Source of the DNA: Bacillus sp. NTK034
GTDB taxonomy: Bacteria > Bacillota > Bacilli > Bacillales > Cytobacillaceae
Direction: 5' to 3'
Assembly (NCBI RefSeq): GCF_017303275.1
Contig: NZ_JAFKOJ010000001.1
Location: forward strand, 558,001 to 622,000
DNA length: 64,000 nt
Position numbers and translations under genes: made by a program. The notes under the pieces are model-generated. The model was given only the letters and a program-made list of their open reading frames with translations. It did not search any database and was not told where the DNA came from. How positions within the stretch are numbered: position 1 is the stretch's first letter; each line of letters starts with the position of its first letter. This document shows positions 9,597-16,899 of the stretch, piece by piece.

Positions 9597-9628
9597 TAAA
9601 AAGACGCATGATGTACATGCGTCTTTTC
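9597..9628. terminator. Bidirectional terminator
   Basis: AAAAAGACGCATG / CATGCGTCTTTT perfect stem with a five-base loop between convergent genes. Confidence 0.88.
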
Positions 9629-9671
9629 CATGCAGAAAATACATTCATTAATCATAATGAAAAAGCAAAAA

Positions 9672-10031
9672 TTACTCAGCGAATTGGTCAATCTCTGCTT
9701 TGATCTCACTTAGAATTTTCTCGCATTGACTTACTAATGATTTTGGGAAGCTTTCACCTTCACCGTATTCTATCCCATGCGGATAATAATGCTTGCCAAG
9801 CAGGGGAGTCATAATCTGGATGGTTGCTCTATGTGCTCCTACATCACCTTCAGCAGCATATCCAAATACACGAAGGTAAAAAACACCCTCTTTTAATTCG
9901 AACTTGCGGTCATATGTAACTCTTTCATAATCCCATTGCCCTTCACGGACAAGGCCGTGTGAAAGCATTACTTCATCTAAGCGGGTTAAGTCTGCTTTTT
10001 TATTTTCCAGACCTGTGTTTTCAAATTTCAT
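9672..10031 (-). CDS. yugN: YugN-like family protein
   Basis: 119 residues, matching the YugN-like family of Bacilli throughout. Conserved pieces are MKFENTGLE at the start, GQWDYERVTYDRKFE near residue 32, and TPLLGKHYYPHGIEYGEGE near residue 80. The biochemical role of the family is not known. The start at 10031 is chosen because AGGAGGGA lies seven bases upstream; an in-frame ATG at 10052 would place the RBS inside the gene. Confidence 0.85.
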   Translation of the reverse strand: MKFENTGLENKKADLTRLDEVMLSHGLVREGQWDYERVTYDRKFELKEGVFYLRVFGYAAEGDVGAHRATIQIMTPLLGKHYYPHGIEYGEGESFPKSLVSQCEKILSEIKAEIDQFAE

Positions 10032-10265
10032 TATTGTCCCTCCTGAAAACAATCCATGGTTCAGATGAACGATCCATGCATAATTTTAACAAGTTTATCT
10101 CAAATTTAATAATAGTAGAAAAAAGCGTAACATGCAACGGATTCATGCAAGAAAACATCCATATCTCAAAGAACGTTAGTTGAAAAGGAATTAATTTAGG
10201 ACTGGCTGCCTTATGATAAGCAAATAGAATTCAGAGCTGCCAAACTGTGAAAGGGGAAGCGTCAA

Positions 10266-10907
10266 TTGCAGAAATTCAAAACAATCATTATCTTCTTATT
10301 TCTTATATTTTTAACAGCAGATCCTGCGGGCGCTGCAGCAGATTACAGGGTTGAGCAAAAGGACACTCTTTGGGAAATTGCCCTAAGATTCCAGCAGGAT
10401 TTACAAGATATTATTAATAGCAACCCCCAGATAGAAAACCCTGATTTAATTTTTCCAGGTGAAATTATTATCATTCCTGGCCATGGAAGGAAAAGAGCTA
10501 TTCCTAAAATGGATGTGAATGAAAATGAGCTTATGGAGCTTGCCAACCAAAAACGAAAAGAATTAAGGTTAAAACCATTGTCTGTAGATTTGCATCTGAA
10601 TGGTGCAGCCAAGAAAAAATCTTTTGACATGATGAAATTAGAATATGTTTCACATAATTCTCCTACGTATGGAAATCCTACAGAAATGTTAAGGAATCAG
10701 CAGATTTCTTTTCTGACCGTAAAGGAGAACATTGGGGCGGGCTATAAAACAGCTGATGAAATGTTTGCTGCCTGGATGAATTCCTCAGTCCACCGGGAAA
10801 ATATTCTAAGCAAAAAGGCGACACATATTGGTGCTGGATATATTCAAGGAGGCTTGCACGGTCACTATTGGACCATATTCATTGTTGAGAAAAATGAAGG
10901 AGGATAA
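10266..10907 (+). CDS. Secreted LysM and CAP (SCP) domain protein
   Basis: 213-residue exported protein: signal peptide (residues 1 to about 24), a LysM peptidoglycan-binding repeat (YRVEQKDTLWEIALRF to IIIPGHG, about 28-75), then a CAP domain of the YkwD/SafA-neighbour type. CAP motifs are NQKRKELRLKPL, the ENIGAG strand, WMNSSVHRENIL and THIGAGY. TTG start behind GAAAGGGGAAG. It lies 3 bp before ylbB and is likely co-transcribed. Spore or wall association is plausible from the LysM-CAP layout but is an inference. Confidence 0.85.
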   Translation: MQKFKTIIIFLFLIFLTADPAGAAADYRVEQKDTLWEIALRFQQDLQDIINSNPQIENPDLIFPGEIIIIPGHGRKRAIPKMDVNENELMELANQKRKELRLKPLSVDLHLNGAAKKKSFDMMKLEYVSHNSPTYGNPTEMLRNQQISFLTVKENIGAGYKTADEMFAAWMNSSVHRENILSKKATHIGAGYIQGGLHGHYWTIFIVEKNEGG

Positions 10908-10910
10908 AAA

Positions 10911-11342
10911 ATGGAAAAGATTCGTGATATTATGACCGGCCATGTTGAAAGCTGCTCTCTATTGGACAATGTCTATGAAGTGGCAGTTAAGATGAAAGAA
11001 TTAAACGTAGGGGCTATCCCGATTGTGGATAACGAAAAGCTAGTAGGAATGATTACTGACCGGGATATTGTTCTCCGCTGTGTTGCAGAAAAACACCCTG
11101 CTTCATCCAAAGTAGAAGATATTATGAGCAGCCGTTTAGTAACCGTTACCAGGGATACAGAGTCTCGGGAAGCAGCACGCTTGATGGCTGAACATCAGAT
11201 TCGCAGGCTTCCTGTTGTGGAAGGTGACAAGCTTGTGGGAATCGTATCACTCGGAGACTTTGCCGTCCGTCATTTAACAGATGACCAGGCTGGCGAAGCA
11301 CTTACTGATATTTCAAAACACGAAAGTGAAGCACATCATTAA
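10911..11342 (+). CDS. ylbB: CBS-domain protein YlbB
   Basis: 143 residues made almost entirely of two CBS repeats (about 7-60 and 70-125). Each has the pattern ...VGMITDRDIVLR and ...VGIVSLGDFAVRHL, a Bateman module that usually binds adenine nucleotides. No catalytic domain is fused. Position between two CAP-domain genes and before ylbC matches B. subtilis ylbB. RBS GAAGGAGG. Function unknown. Confidence 0.85.
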   Translation: MEKIRDIMTGHVESCSLLDNVYEVAVKMKELNVGAIPIVDNEKLVGMITDRDIVLRCVAEKHPASSKVEDIMSSRLVTVTRDTESREAARLMAEHQIRRLPVVEGDKLVGIVSLGDFAVRHLTDDQAGEALTDISKHESEAHH

Positions 11343-11372
11343 GAGGACACCATTAGGGTGTTCTTTTTATTT
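11341..11372 (+). terminator. Intrinsic terminator after ylbB
   Basis: AGAGGACACC / GGGTGTTCTTT stem with ATTA loop and T-rich tail. Confidence 0.8.
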
Positions 11373-11541
11373 TAAGTAAAACATTACATACAAGATGTTG
11401 TGAAAAGAATAGATAAACAATACACCTAATGGTATGATTAATAGTAAATATTGAGAGAATTTTATTCGGATTTCATTACTCAGTACACCCTGCATGTTAT
11501 ACTTTTAAATACATTGTAAGAGAGAAGGGAGGGACGGTTCT

Positions 11542-12615
11542 CTGCAGGCACTTTTTCGAATTTTAATATTAATTTCCATTTTTCTTGCAGTGGGCTTTTA
11601 CATAGATATTGGACGTAATGAGAATGGGGAAATACTTGTCAATCAGGAAAATACACAGCCTGGTGCAGTTAAGGATATAAATAACAATGACAATAGTTTA
11701 TCTTCCAATGCAGGGTTTCCTGAAAAAGGTCTGGCATCACTAATGGGAAAATCCGCCGCGGGACTTAAAGAAAGTTTAGGAGCACCGTCCAGAATAGATC
11801 CTTCTTTTTATGGTTACGATTGGTGGATTTATAATAAAAGCAGCACTGAGTATATTCAGGCTGGGGTAAGTAAAAATAAAGTGGTTAGTTTGTTTGCGAC
11901 AGGTGAAGATGCAGACATTTATCCTTTCAAAATAGGACAGCCCATCGGTGAATTATATGCTTCCGTCTTTTTTGAAACAGATTTCAACTTAAAAGTAAAA
12001 GATAGCTCATATCGTTTCGAATTGTCTGAAGATGACCTCAATACAAGGCCCTTGGTTATGATTGGAGAATATTATGCACAGCTGAATATAGATAGATTTA
12101 CAGGGACACTCTCCAGTGTGAGGGTAATGGATGCAGCCGCCTTAATTAAGCTTCGTCCGTATGAAATGGTTTACCGCGGTGAATTGTTGGAGCCCCCACA
12201 GCCATCTCCTGCTTTTGAGGAGGATGTAGAGAGAGCGAAAGAGAAGCAAATTTTTGACCTTACAAATATTATAAGGGTCAGACATCATTTACAGCCGCTG
12301 ATATGGGATGATATGACTGCAGCCGCAGCTTTTGGCCATAGTAAAGATATGTATGAAAGCAATGACTTTTCGCATACTTCTAAAACTTATGGCGATTTGG
12401 CAGACCGGCTCAAAGCTGAAGGAGTCTCATTTGAGGCTGCAGGGGAAAACATAGCTGCAAATTATACAGATGCCCCCGCTGTCGTTGAAGGATGGCTTAA
12501 CAGCAAAGGCCATCGGGATAGTCTGCTGAACGAAGAATTTACCCATCTTGGAGTTGGAGTTTATAAAAAGCATTATACGCAAAACTTTATAAAAAAAGCT
12601 GATGGAGAACCCTGA
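11542..12615 (+). CDS. ylbC: Membrane-anchored CAP-domain protein YlbC, probable CTG start
   Basis: About 357 residues: N-terminal signal anchor, a CAP-associated N-terminal domain (about 65-215), and a C-terminal CAP/SCP domain with FGHSKDMYESNDFSH, AAGENIAAN and WLNSKGHRDSLL. The frame is open upstream of the GTG at 11590, and residues QALFRILILISIFLAV form a membrane helix only if translation starts earlier. The one site that fits is CTG at 11542, eight bases after AAGGGAGGG; no ATG, GTG or TTG is available in frame there. Product function unknown; the B. subtilis orthologue lies at the same place. Confidence 0.8.
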   Translation: MQALFRILILISIFLAVGFYIDIGRNENGEILVNQENTQPGAVKDINNNDNSLSSNAGFPEKGLASLMGKSAAGLKESLGAPSRIDPSFYGYDWWIYNKSSTEYIQAGVSKNKVVSLFATGEDADIYPFKIGQPIGELYASVFFETDFNLKVKDSSYRFELSEDDLNTRPLVMIGEYYAQLNIDRFTGTLSSVRVMDAAALIKLRPYEMVYRGELLEPPQPSPAFEEDVERAKEKQIFDLTNIIRVRHHLQPLIWDDMTAAAAFGHSKDMYESNDFSHTSKTYGDLADRLKAEGVSFEAAGENIAANYTDAPAVVEGWLNSKGHRDSLLNEEFTHLGVGVYKKHYTQNFIKKADGEP

Positions 12616-12618
12616 AAT

Positions 12619-12649
12619 TAAAAAAGAGCCTAAGTAGGCTCTTTTTTTG
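12619..12649. terminator. Bidirectional terminator
   Basis: AAAAAGAGCC / GGCTCTTTTTTT hairpin. It overlaps the last codons of the minus-strand gene and ends ylbC on the plus strand. Confidence 0.85.
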
Positions 12650-13007
12650 CTCTAACATTTCGAATACGGCCAACATGAAAGAAGTCATCTTTCCAATTTC
12701 CATATAGGTGAACTGCATCGCCAATTTTCACAGAAGGGATTATGGTATTTTTCATTAAAGGGGTGATTTTTTTTAAATTGGATTGCGTGCTGTTCTTTGT
12801 TTGGATGGTCAGCTCAAGAACATGAACATAGCGGCTGTAATTATAGCGCTGCCTGTTTTCGCTGATTTGGACGACTTCACCCGATATTATGGCCTCTTCA
12901 GGAACATTTTGTAAACTTGCCCACTTCTCATAACCCTCACGCATTTCCTTTTTTGTCAGCCAAAAAAAATAAAGGCAGATTATTGGTATAACGATAGCGG
13001 TGACCAT
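12630..13007 (-). CDS. Hypothetical small membrane-anchored protein
   Basis: 125 residues, family not recognised. The first 17 residues form one membrane helix. The rest looks soluble and beta-rich (AIISGEVVQISENRQRYNYSRYV, then VKIGDAVHLYGNW), recalling small OB-like or DUF3592-type domains, though no family can be assigned. RBS AGGTGGGAAG before ATG. It starts 14 bp after the thioesterase gene on the same strand and is probably co-transcribed with it. Confidence 0.6.
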   Translation of the reverse strand: MVTAIVIPIICLYFFWLTKKEMREGYEKWASLQNVPEEAIISGEVVQISENRQRYNYSRYVHVLELTIQTKNSTQSNLKKITPLMKNTIIPSVKIGDAVHLYGNWKDDFFHVGRIRNVRAKKEPT

Positions 13008-13021
13008 CTTCCCACCTGCTT

Positions 13022-13519
13022 TTAATTATTAACGTTTTTCTTTTCGATGATAAAAAAGCTGCCTGTTGCCTGTGCAATTTTTCTTCCATCCGAACGGAGT
13101 ACATCTGCAGATAATACCATGCTTTTTGTGCCCTTATGATCAATCGTCGCTCTGCATGTCACGTATTCCCCTTTACCAACTGCAAGATAATGAATGTTTA
13201 ACTGTGTCGTAACAGCCCCAAAGCCTTCCGGTAGCAGTGAAGATGCAAGTGTTCCCATGGCAGAGTCAATAATGGTTGCGGTTATTCCCCCATGGAGAAT
13301 GCCAAGCGGATTATTAACTATCTGACTTAAAGGAACAGTCAGAATGCATTCATCCTCAGTTATTTGCCGTTCCATATGAAGAAGTCCCCCGATATAGGAA
13401 CTGTTTTGACCGGTCTGTCTTTTATGAAAACCTGAAAGCAGGGACTCTAAAGCGTTTAATTCTTCCTCAGTTGCATTCTTGGTGCACTGATCAAATAATT
13501 CCATAAGATCTCTATTCAT
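13022..13519 (-). CDS. PaaI-type hotdog-fold thioesterase
   Basis: 165-residue acyl-CoA thioesterase of the 4HBT/PaaI family. The hallmark is NPLGILHGGITATIIDSAMG (about residues 85-104), with the catalytic Asp and the HGG turn; the strand NIHYLAVGKGEYVTCRA follows, as in the fold. An N-terminal extension of about 60 residues is typical of the longer Bacillus members. RBS AAAGGTG. Substrate unknown. First gene of a two-gene minus-strand unit inserted between ylbC and ylbD. Confidence 0.82.
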   Translation of the reverse strand: MNRDLMELFDQCTKNATEEELNALESLLSGFHKRQTGQNSSYIGGLLHMERQITEDECILTVPLSQIVNNPLGILHGGITATIIDSAMGTLASSLLPEGFGAVTTQLNIHYLAVGKGEYVTCRATIDHKGTKSMVLSADVLRSDGRKIAQATGSFFIIEKKNVNN

Positions 13520-13681
13520 TATAATTCACCTTTCGATAACTTTCTGCATTCATATATTATCATTAATGGCAGAATTTTTGAATTTATTTTAATGACTGAA
13601 TAGAGCAGGCATTTCATTCACCTTTTCCATTCACTGTCATATGGTATTATAGGCATTTGTATCAGAACGAGGTGATATGGC

Positions 13682-14089
13682 ATGACCAAAACGAAACTTC
13701 ATCCCTCCGTCGATAAGTTTAAAGAGTTTGTTAAACAGAATCCGCGAATCATCAAGGAAGTCAGGGCTGGAAATACAACCTGGCAGGAATTATATGAGGA
13801 TTGGTATTTGCTTGGGGAAGAAGATTCAAGGTGGGATTCCTATAGAGAAAACAAAGAAGAAGCACAAAAGCCAGAAGAGAAAAAAAGTGACTGGATGGGC
13901 AGTATTATGGGGACTCTTAAGCAAATGGATACGAATCAAATGCAGGGGTACATCAGTAATCTCAGCCAGGCGCTTTCAGCAGTACAGGGTGTTATTTCCC
14001 AATTCCAGGGCGGTGGCCAGAAACCATCGGGAGGCTCAAAGCCAAGTGTGACTAAACCAAGCAGCCCTTTTACATTTAAAAAGGATTAA
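13682..14089 (+). CDS. ylbD: YlbD family spore-coat-type protein
   Basis: 135 residues, matching the YlbD family (annotated as putative coat protein in Bacillus). The N-terminal third is conserved (LHPSVDKFKEFVKQNPRI to WQELYEDWYLLGEEDSRW). The middle is a charged Lys/Glu stretch, and the C-terminus is rich in Gln, Gly, Ser and Pro, suited to a structural assembly protein. RBS CGAGGTGATATGGC. It is followed 12 bp later by ylbE. A coat role is known only as family annotation. Confidence 0.82.
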   Translation: MTKTKLHPSVDKFKEFVKQNPRIIKEVRAGNTTWQELYEDWYLLGEEDSRWDSYRENKEEAQKPEEKKSDWMGSIMGTLKQMDTNQMQGYISNLSQALSAVQGVISQFQGGGQKPSGGSKPSVTKPSSPFTFKKD

Positions 14090-14101
14090 GGGGTTAAAAA
14101 G

Positions 14102-14344
14102 ATGAGAAAAGATATTGTCGAGTATCTTGAACAAAAAAAGGAACTAAAGCAATTTATCCGTGAGCAGCCTCATTGGTATAGAACACTAAGCAGAAATCCA
14201 AATGAAATTCAATCTCTTGAAGTTGCCGCGCTGCATTATTACAAAAAAACGATTCCCCACCAAGTTGAAAAGTTTACTAATGGTGTGCAAATGGCTTCCA
14301 TGATGATGAGCATGTTTCAGGCTATGAATTCTCAATCCAGTTAG
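14102..14344 (+). CDS. ylbE: YlbE-like protein
   Basis: 80 residues, conserved YlbE family of Bacillaceae. Visible conserved stretch: FIREQPHWYRTLSRNPNEI, then VAALHYYKKTIPHQVEKF. The end is Met-rich (MASMMMSMFQAMN), an amphipathic or membrane-seeking helix. Function unknown; it pairs with ylbD (12 bp gap), so both are likely made together. Confidence 0.82.
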   Translation: MRKDIVEYLEQKKELKQFIREQPHWYRTLSRNPNEIQSLEVAALHYYKKTIPHQVEKFTNGVQMASMMMSMFQAMNSQSS

Positions 14345-14376
14345 GAAGCTTTCTCGTAACCGAGAGAGCTTTTTAT
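14345..14376 (+). terminator. Intrinsic terminator after ylbE
   Basis: AGCTTTCTCG / CGAGAGAGCT stem with TAAC loop and TTTTTATT tail. Confidence 0.85.
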
Positions 14377-14382
14377 TGGTTC

Positions 14383-14438
14383 TGTCCAGCTTTTAAAGCC
14401 ATTGACTTCTCGAGGGTGGGCAAGGTGCTTTCGCTATA
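14383..14438 (+). repeat. Dispersed intergenic repeat, copy A (degenerate)
   Basis: The segment ends in GGGCAAGGTGCTTTCGCT (14418-14435), close to the same core at 46767 and 56372. The left arm (CTGTCCAGC) is weak here. It sits just after the ylbE terminator. Confidence 0.5.
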
Positions 14439-14522
14439 ATAATTAAAGAGTAAAAATTAGCTGCGGGGCAAACACTATCTTTATGAAATGGTTACGGATG
14501 CCATCATAAGGAGTGTAAAATA

Positions 14523-14951
14523 ATGAAAAGGCAAAAATGCATCTTTTTATCTCTGGTTATTTTTTTACTTGCAGCATGTCAGAAAGATTTACCAGAACCA
14601 GAAACAAAAATGGAAGCCATTCCAGTAAAAGAAGTTGAAGCAGCATCGCTTATGCCTCTTTCAGGTGTGGAAAGCGCAGCCAAAGATCCCTTTTTTGTCA
14701 GGCACCAGGTGAAAGGAAGAGACATTTTCGTTGAATGCATTGTGCAGGACGTTTCCTTTAGGAAACAAAGCAGCAAAGAAAAGGGGAAAATTCTGCTGTA
14801 TGTGAACGGAAAGAAGAAGGATGAAATCCATTCAGCTGCTTTTATAGTAAAAGGACTTCCATCAGGCAAACATCGAATTGGACTGGAGCTCATAAAAGGC
14901 AACAGTGCTGAGGCATCTTCAAAAAGAGAGTTTATTGTAATGATCCCTTAG
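14523..14951 (+). CDS. Hypothetical lipoprotein
   Basis: 142 residues, family not recognised. It has a clear lipoprotein signal: basic start, hydrophobic core, and lipobox LLAAC (Cys19). The mature part has a Pro/Glu-rich linker, then a domain of about 90 residues with alternating hydrophobic strands (GRDIFVECIVQDVSF, GKILLYVNGKKKDEI, GKHRIGLELIKG) that looks like an Ig-like beta sandwich. RBS AAGGAGTG. It sits alone between ylbE and ylbF. Confidence 0.65.
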   Translation: MKRQKCIFLSLVIFLLAACQKDLPEPETKMEAIPVKEVEAASLMPLSGVESAAKDPFFVRHQVKGRDIFVECIVQDVSFRKQSSKEKGKILLYVNGKKKDEIHSAAFIVKGLPSGKHRIGLELIKGNSAEASSKREFIVMIP

Positions 14952-15010
14952 TTTACTTGCTTTAGCTTTAAACCGTTTCATGATAAAATAAGAAACGGAG
15001 GTGAGCTGTT

Positions 15011-15451
15011 TTGCTTGCTACATTAGAAAGAATGGCTATTTTGGACAAAGCTGACGAACTTGCAGCGATGATTACAGAATCTGAAGAAGCGGAACATTAC
15101 CGCAAAAGTTTATATAAATTAAAGAACAGCCGTGAAACACAAAGGAAGATTCAGGACTTTGTCAAAATGAAAGAACTGTATGAAGAAGTTCAGCGATTTG
15201 GCAAATATCATCCCGAATACAAAATGGTGATGATGTCCATAAGGGAGCTAAAGCGTGACATGGATATGGATGCCCATGTGGCAGAGTTCAGAAGAGCCGA
15301 AACGGGCCTGCAAAACCTGCTCGATGAGGTAAGCATGCTGATAGGGCGTTCTGTCTCTGAACATATTAAGGTTCCTGCCGGCAATCCCTTCTTTGAATCA
15401 AGCTGCGGAGGCGGCTGCGGTTCTGGAGGCAGCTGTGGGTGTTCTGCTTAA
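15011..15451 (+). CDS. ylbF: YlbF, subunit of the Y-complex (RNase Y specificity factor)
   Basis: 146-residue helical protein of the YlbF/YmcA family. In B. subtilis YlbF with YmcA and YaaT forms the Fe-S containing Y-complex that steers RNase Y maturation of operon mRNAs and is needed for competence, biofilm formation and sporulation. The body is all helix (residues 1-125). The tail CGGGCGSGGSCGCSA contributes four Cys within 13 residues, suited to cluster ligation. TTG start after GGAGGTGAGC. A terminator follows. Confidence 0.9.
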   Translation: MLATLERMAILDKADELAAMITESEEAEHYRKSLYKLKNSRETQRKIQDFVKMKELYEEVQRFGKYHPEYKMVMMSIRELKRDMDMDAHVAEFRRAETGLQNLLDEVSMLIGRSVSEHIKVPAGNPFFESSCGGGCGSGGSCGCSA

Positions 15452-15482
15452 AAAAACCAGCTTATGCTGGTTTTTGTTTTGA
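15452..15482 (+). terminator. Intrinsic terminator after ylbF
   Basis: AAAAACCAGC / GCTGGTTTTTG stem with TTAT loop and T-rich tail. Confidence 0.85.
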
Positions 15483-15573
15483 ATTAATGCACAGTTTGAA
15501 CCTTCCCATTGAAAACTGTCATTTTTCTATGCTAGACTAAATAAAACAAACGATCGCTGAAGGGGAAAACTAT

Positions 15574-15849
15574 ATGCTTGGTCAAAGGCAAGGAATAATT
15601 GTATGGCTTTATTCATTAAAACAGGCGAAAATGTTAAGAAGATTTGGAAATGTACATTATGTTTCAAAACGGCTGAAATATGTAGTGCTATATTGTGATC
15701 TTGCCGATACGGAAACAATTATGGAGAAGATAAATTCCTATTCTTTTGTTAAAAAAGTGGAGCCATCCTATAAGCCGTTCCTTAAAACGGAATTTGAAAA
15801 TTCCAAACCGGACAAGGCTAAAGAATATGATTATAAGATGGGAATCTAA
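15574..15849 (+). CDS. ylbG: YlbG family (DUF2129) protein
   Basis: 91-residue cytosolic protein of the UPF0298/DUF2129 family. The visible pattern is [20 protein letters not shown], then [18 protein letters not shown] and [17 protein letters not shown], an alpha-beta fold reminiscent of nucleic-acid binding modules. Function unknown. RBS GAAGGGG. Own promoter is probable since terminators lie on both sides. Confidence 0.88.
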   Translation: MLGQRQGIIVWLYSLKQAKMLRRFGNVHYVSKRLKYVVLYCDLADTETIMEKINSYSFVKKVEPSYKPFLKTEFENSKPDKAKEYDYKMGI

Positions 15850-15881
15850 AAAGGCGTGAGCATAAGCTCATGCCTTTTTGT
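15848..15881. terminator. Bidirectional terminator
   Basis: AAAAAGGCGTGAGC / GCTCATGCCTTTTT stem with ATAA loop, shared by convergent ylbG and the next minus-strand gene. Confidence 0.85.
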
Positions 15882-15889
15882 AAAATCTT

Positions 15890-16279
15890 TTATTGCAGTG
15901 GTGCAATATAGTGATTAAGCCTTAAGATCCCAATCAAATACTGAAAATATAATTCCTTTTCATTAAAGATAACAGATGGTTTTACTGTCAGCTGAATAAT
16001 TTCCTTATTCAGGTTTTCCGCAGCATCCGCGAATAATTCATATCGTTTATTTGGTGCTGCCTTTGGATTCGGTATTCCTTCCCGGCATAAATATAGAGGC
16101 TGAAATCCGCCAGGGTCTGTCGGCTTCAGTATGACTGCCAGGGAAGTCACTTCTTTATTATCAATGCTCGTATGGAAAGCAGCCATGTGGGACAAACGAT
16201 GCTTATTTCCCCGGGCGATTTCAATTAATTCATAAATATCAGAGTATCCTTCACCAATTTCTATAAAACGCTGTATCAA
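15890..16279 (-). CDS. Small hypothetical protein (possibly DUF7147)
   Basis: 129 residues without signal peptide or membrane segment. It resembles a small Bacillus family sometimes labelled methylthioribose kinase by mistake and now, I believe, called DUF7147; no kinase motif is present. Visible features are the alternating strand region LAVILKPTDPGGFQPLYLCR and a C-terminal helix. TTG start behind AAGGGGG. No function can be given. Confidence 0.65.
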   Translation of the reverse strand: MIQRFIEIGEGYSDIYELIEIARGNKHRLSHMAAFHTSIDNKEVTSLAVILKPTDPGGFQPLYLCREGIPNPKAAPNKRYELFADAAENLNKEIIQLTVKPSVIFNEKELYFQYLIGILRLNHYIAPLQ

Positions 16280-16407
16280 AATAGAACCCCCTTAAAACTC
16301 TTAGCATTCACTTCTTAAAAATAAAATACATTTTGTCCATCCATACTTTATCATTTTCAGCATAAAAATAGAAGTAGCACCTAAAAAGCAGAGGGGAGAG
16401 TGATTGA

Positions 16408-16722
16408 ATGCTTTACCTTTTTCTTTCGATGACATTTCTTCTATGGGCAGCATACTTAGTAAAATCGGATATTTCTGCTATTGAAAAAAGGGATATTCAT
16501 CATATGAATGGTTTTATTGTGGTCTCCATCATCGCAGCACTCAGTGCAAAAGGGATGCTGGCAGCAGCAAATAATATGGATGTCTTTTCCCTGACCCTTG
16601 GCGAACTTGAAGAATTTATATCGTCACAAGGTGTATCGTTTAATGATTGGGCATCTACCTGTATGAGTATTGGGGATATGAGCTGTATTTTAGATCATGG
16701 TATGGACTTTGACTTTGCATAA
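16408..16722 (+). CDS. Hypothetical membrane protein, possibly interrupted
   Basis: 104 residues with a membrane helix at 1-17 and a second hydrophobic stretch at about 34-54; the C-terminal part is acidic with two Cys (TCMSIGDMSC). Not recognised. RBS GAGGGGAGAG. The reading frame ends at TAA 16720-16722, but the same frame stays open for 54 more codons of coding-like sequence, so the gene may be the front part of a longer, broken gene. Confidence 0.5.
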   Translation: MLYLFLSMTFLLWAAYLVKSDISAIEKRDIHHMNGFIVVSIIAALSAKGMLAAANNMDVFSLTLGELEEFISSQGVSFNDWASTCMSIGDMSCILDHGMDFDFA

Positions 16723-16887
16723 AATGTACTTAGGAATGCGGCGAAGAAATTTTATGATCATATTATCACCGTTGTTCATGAAAAACTCTATCCGGGCATA
16801 AAAGATGAAATTTCATACAAATTATACAAAATAAATGTGACGGATGACCTTCCCTTTGGTATTGTTAGGTTAAAAGAAATTGATTAA
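16723..16887 (+). pseudogene. In-frame continuation behind a stop codon (54 codons)
   Basis: Directly behind the TAA the same frame reads NVLRNAAKKFYDHIITVVHE and on to DDLPFGIVRLKEID before the next stop. Composition and codon use look coding (KLYPGIKDEISYKLYKINV), yet there is no ATG, GTG or TTG near its start. It ends 12 bp before the next gene. A nonsense mutation in a gene of about 158 codons is the simplest reading, but it could also be a leftover fragment of another gene. Confidence 0.4.
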
Positions 16888-16899
16888 GAGGGCATAGCA

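Noticed and set aside
9959..10183. 74-codon plus-strand frame across the yugN 5' end
   Set aside because: Overlaps yugN antisense, and no RBS or homology is visible.
16724..16795. ATG in another frame just after the TAA of the 16408 gene
   Set aside because: Gives only 23 basic residues without an RBS; the coding-like frame is the one continuing through the stop.
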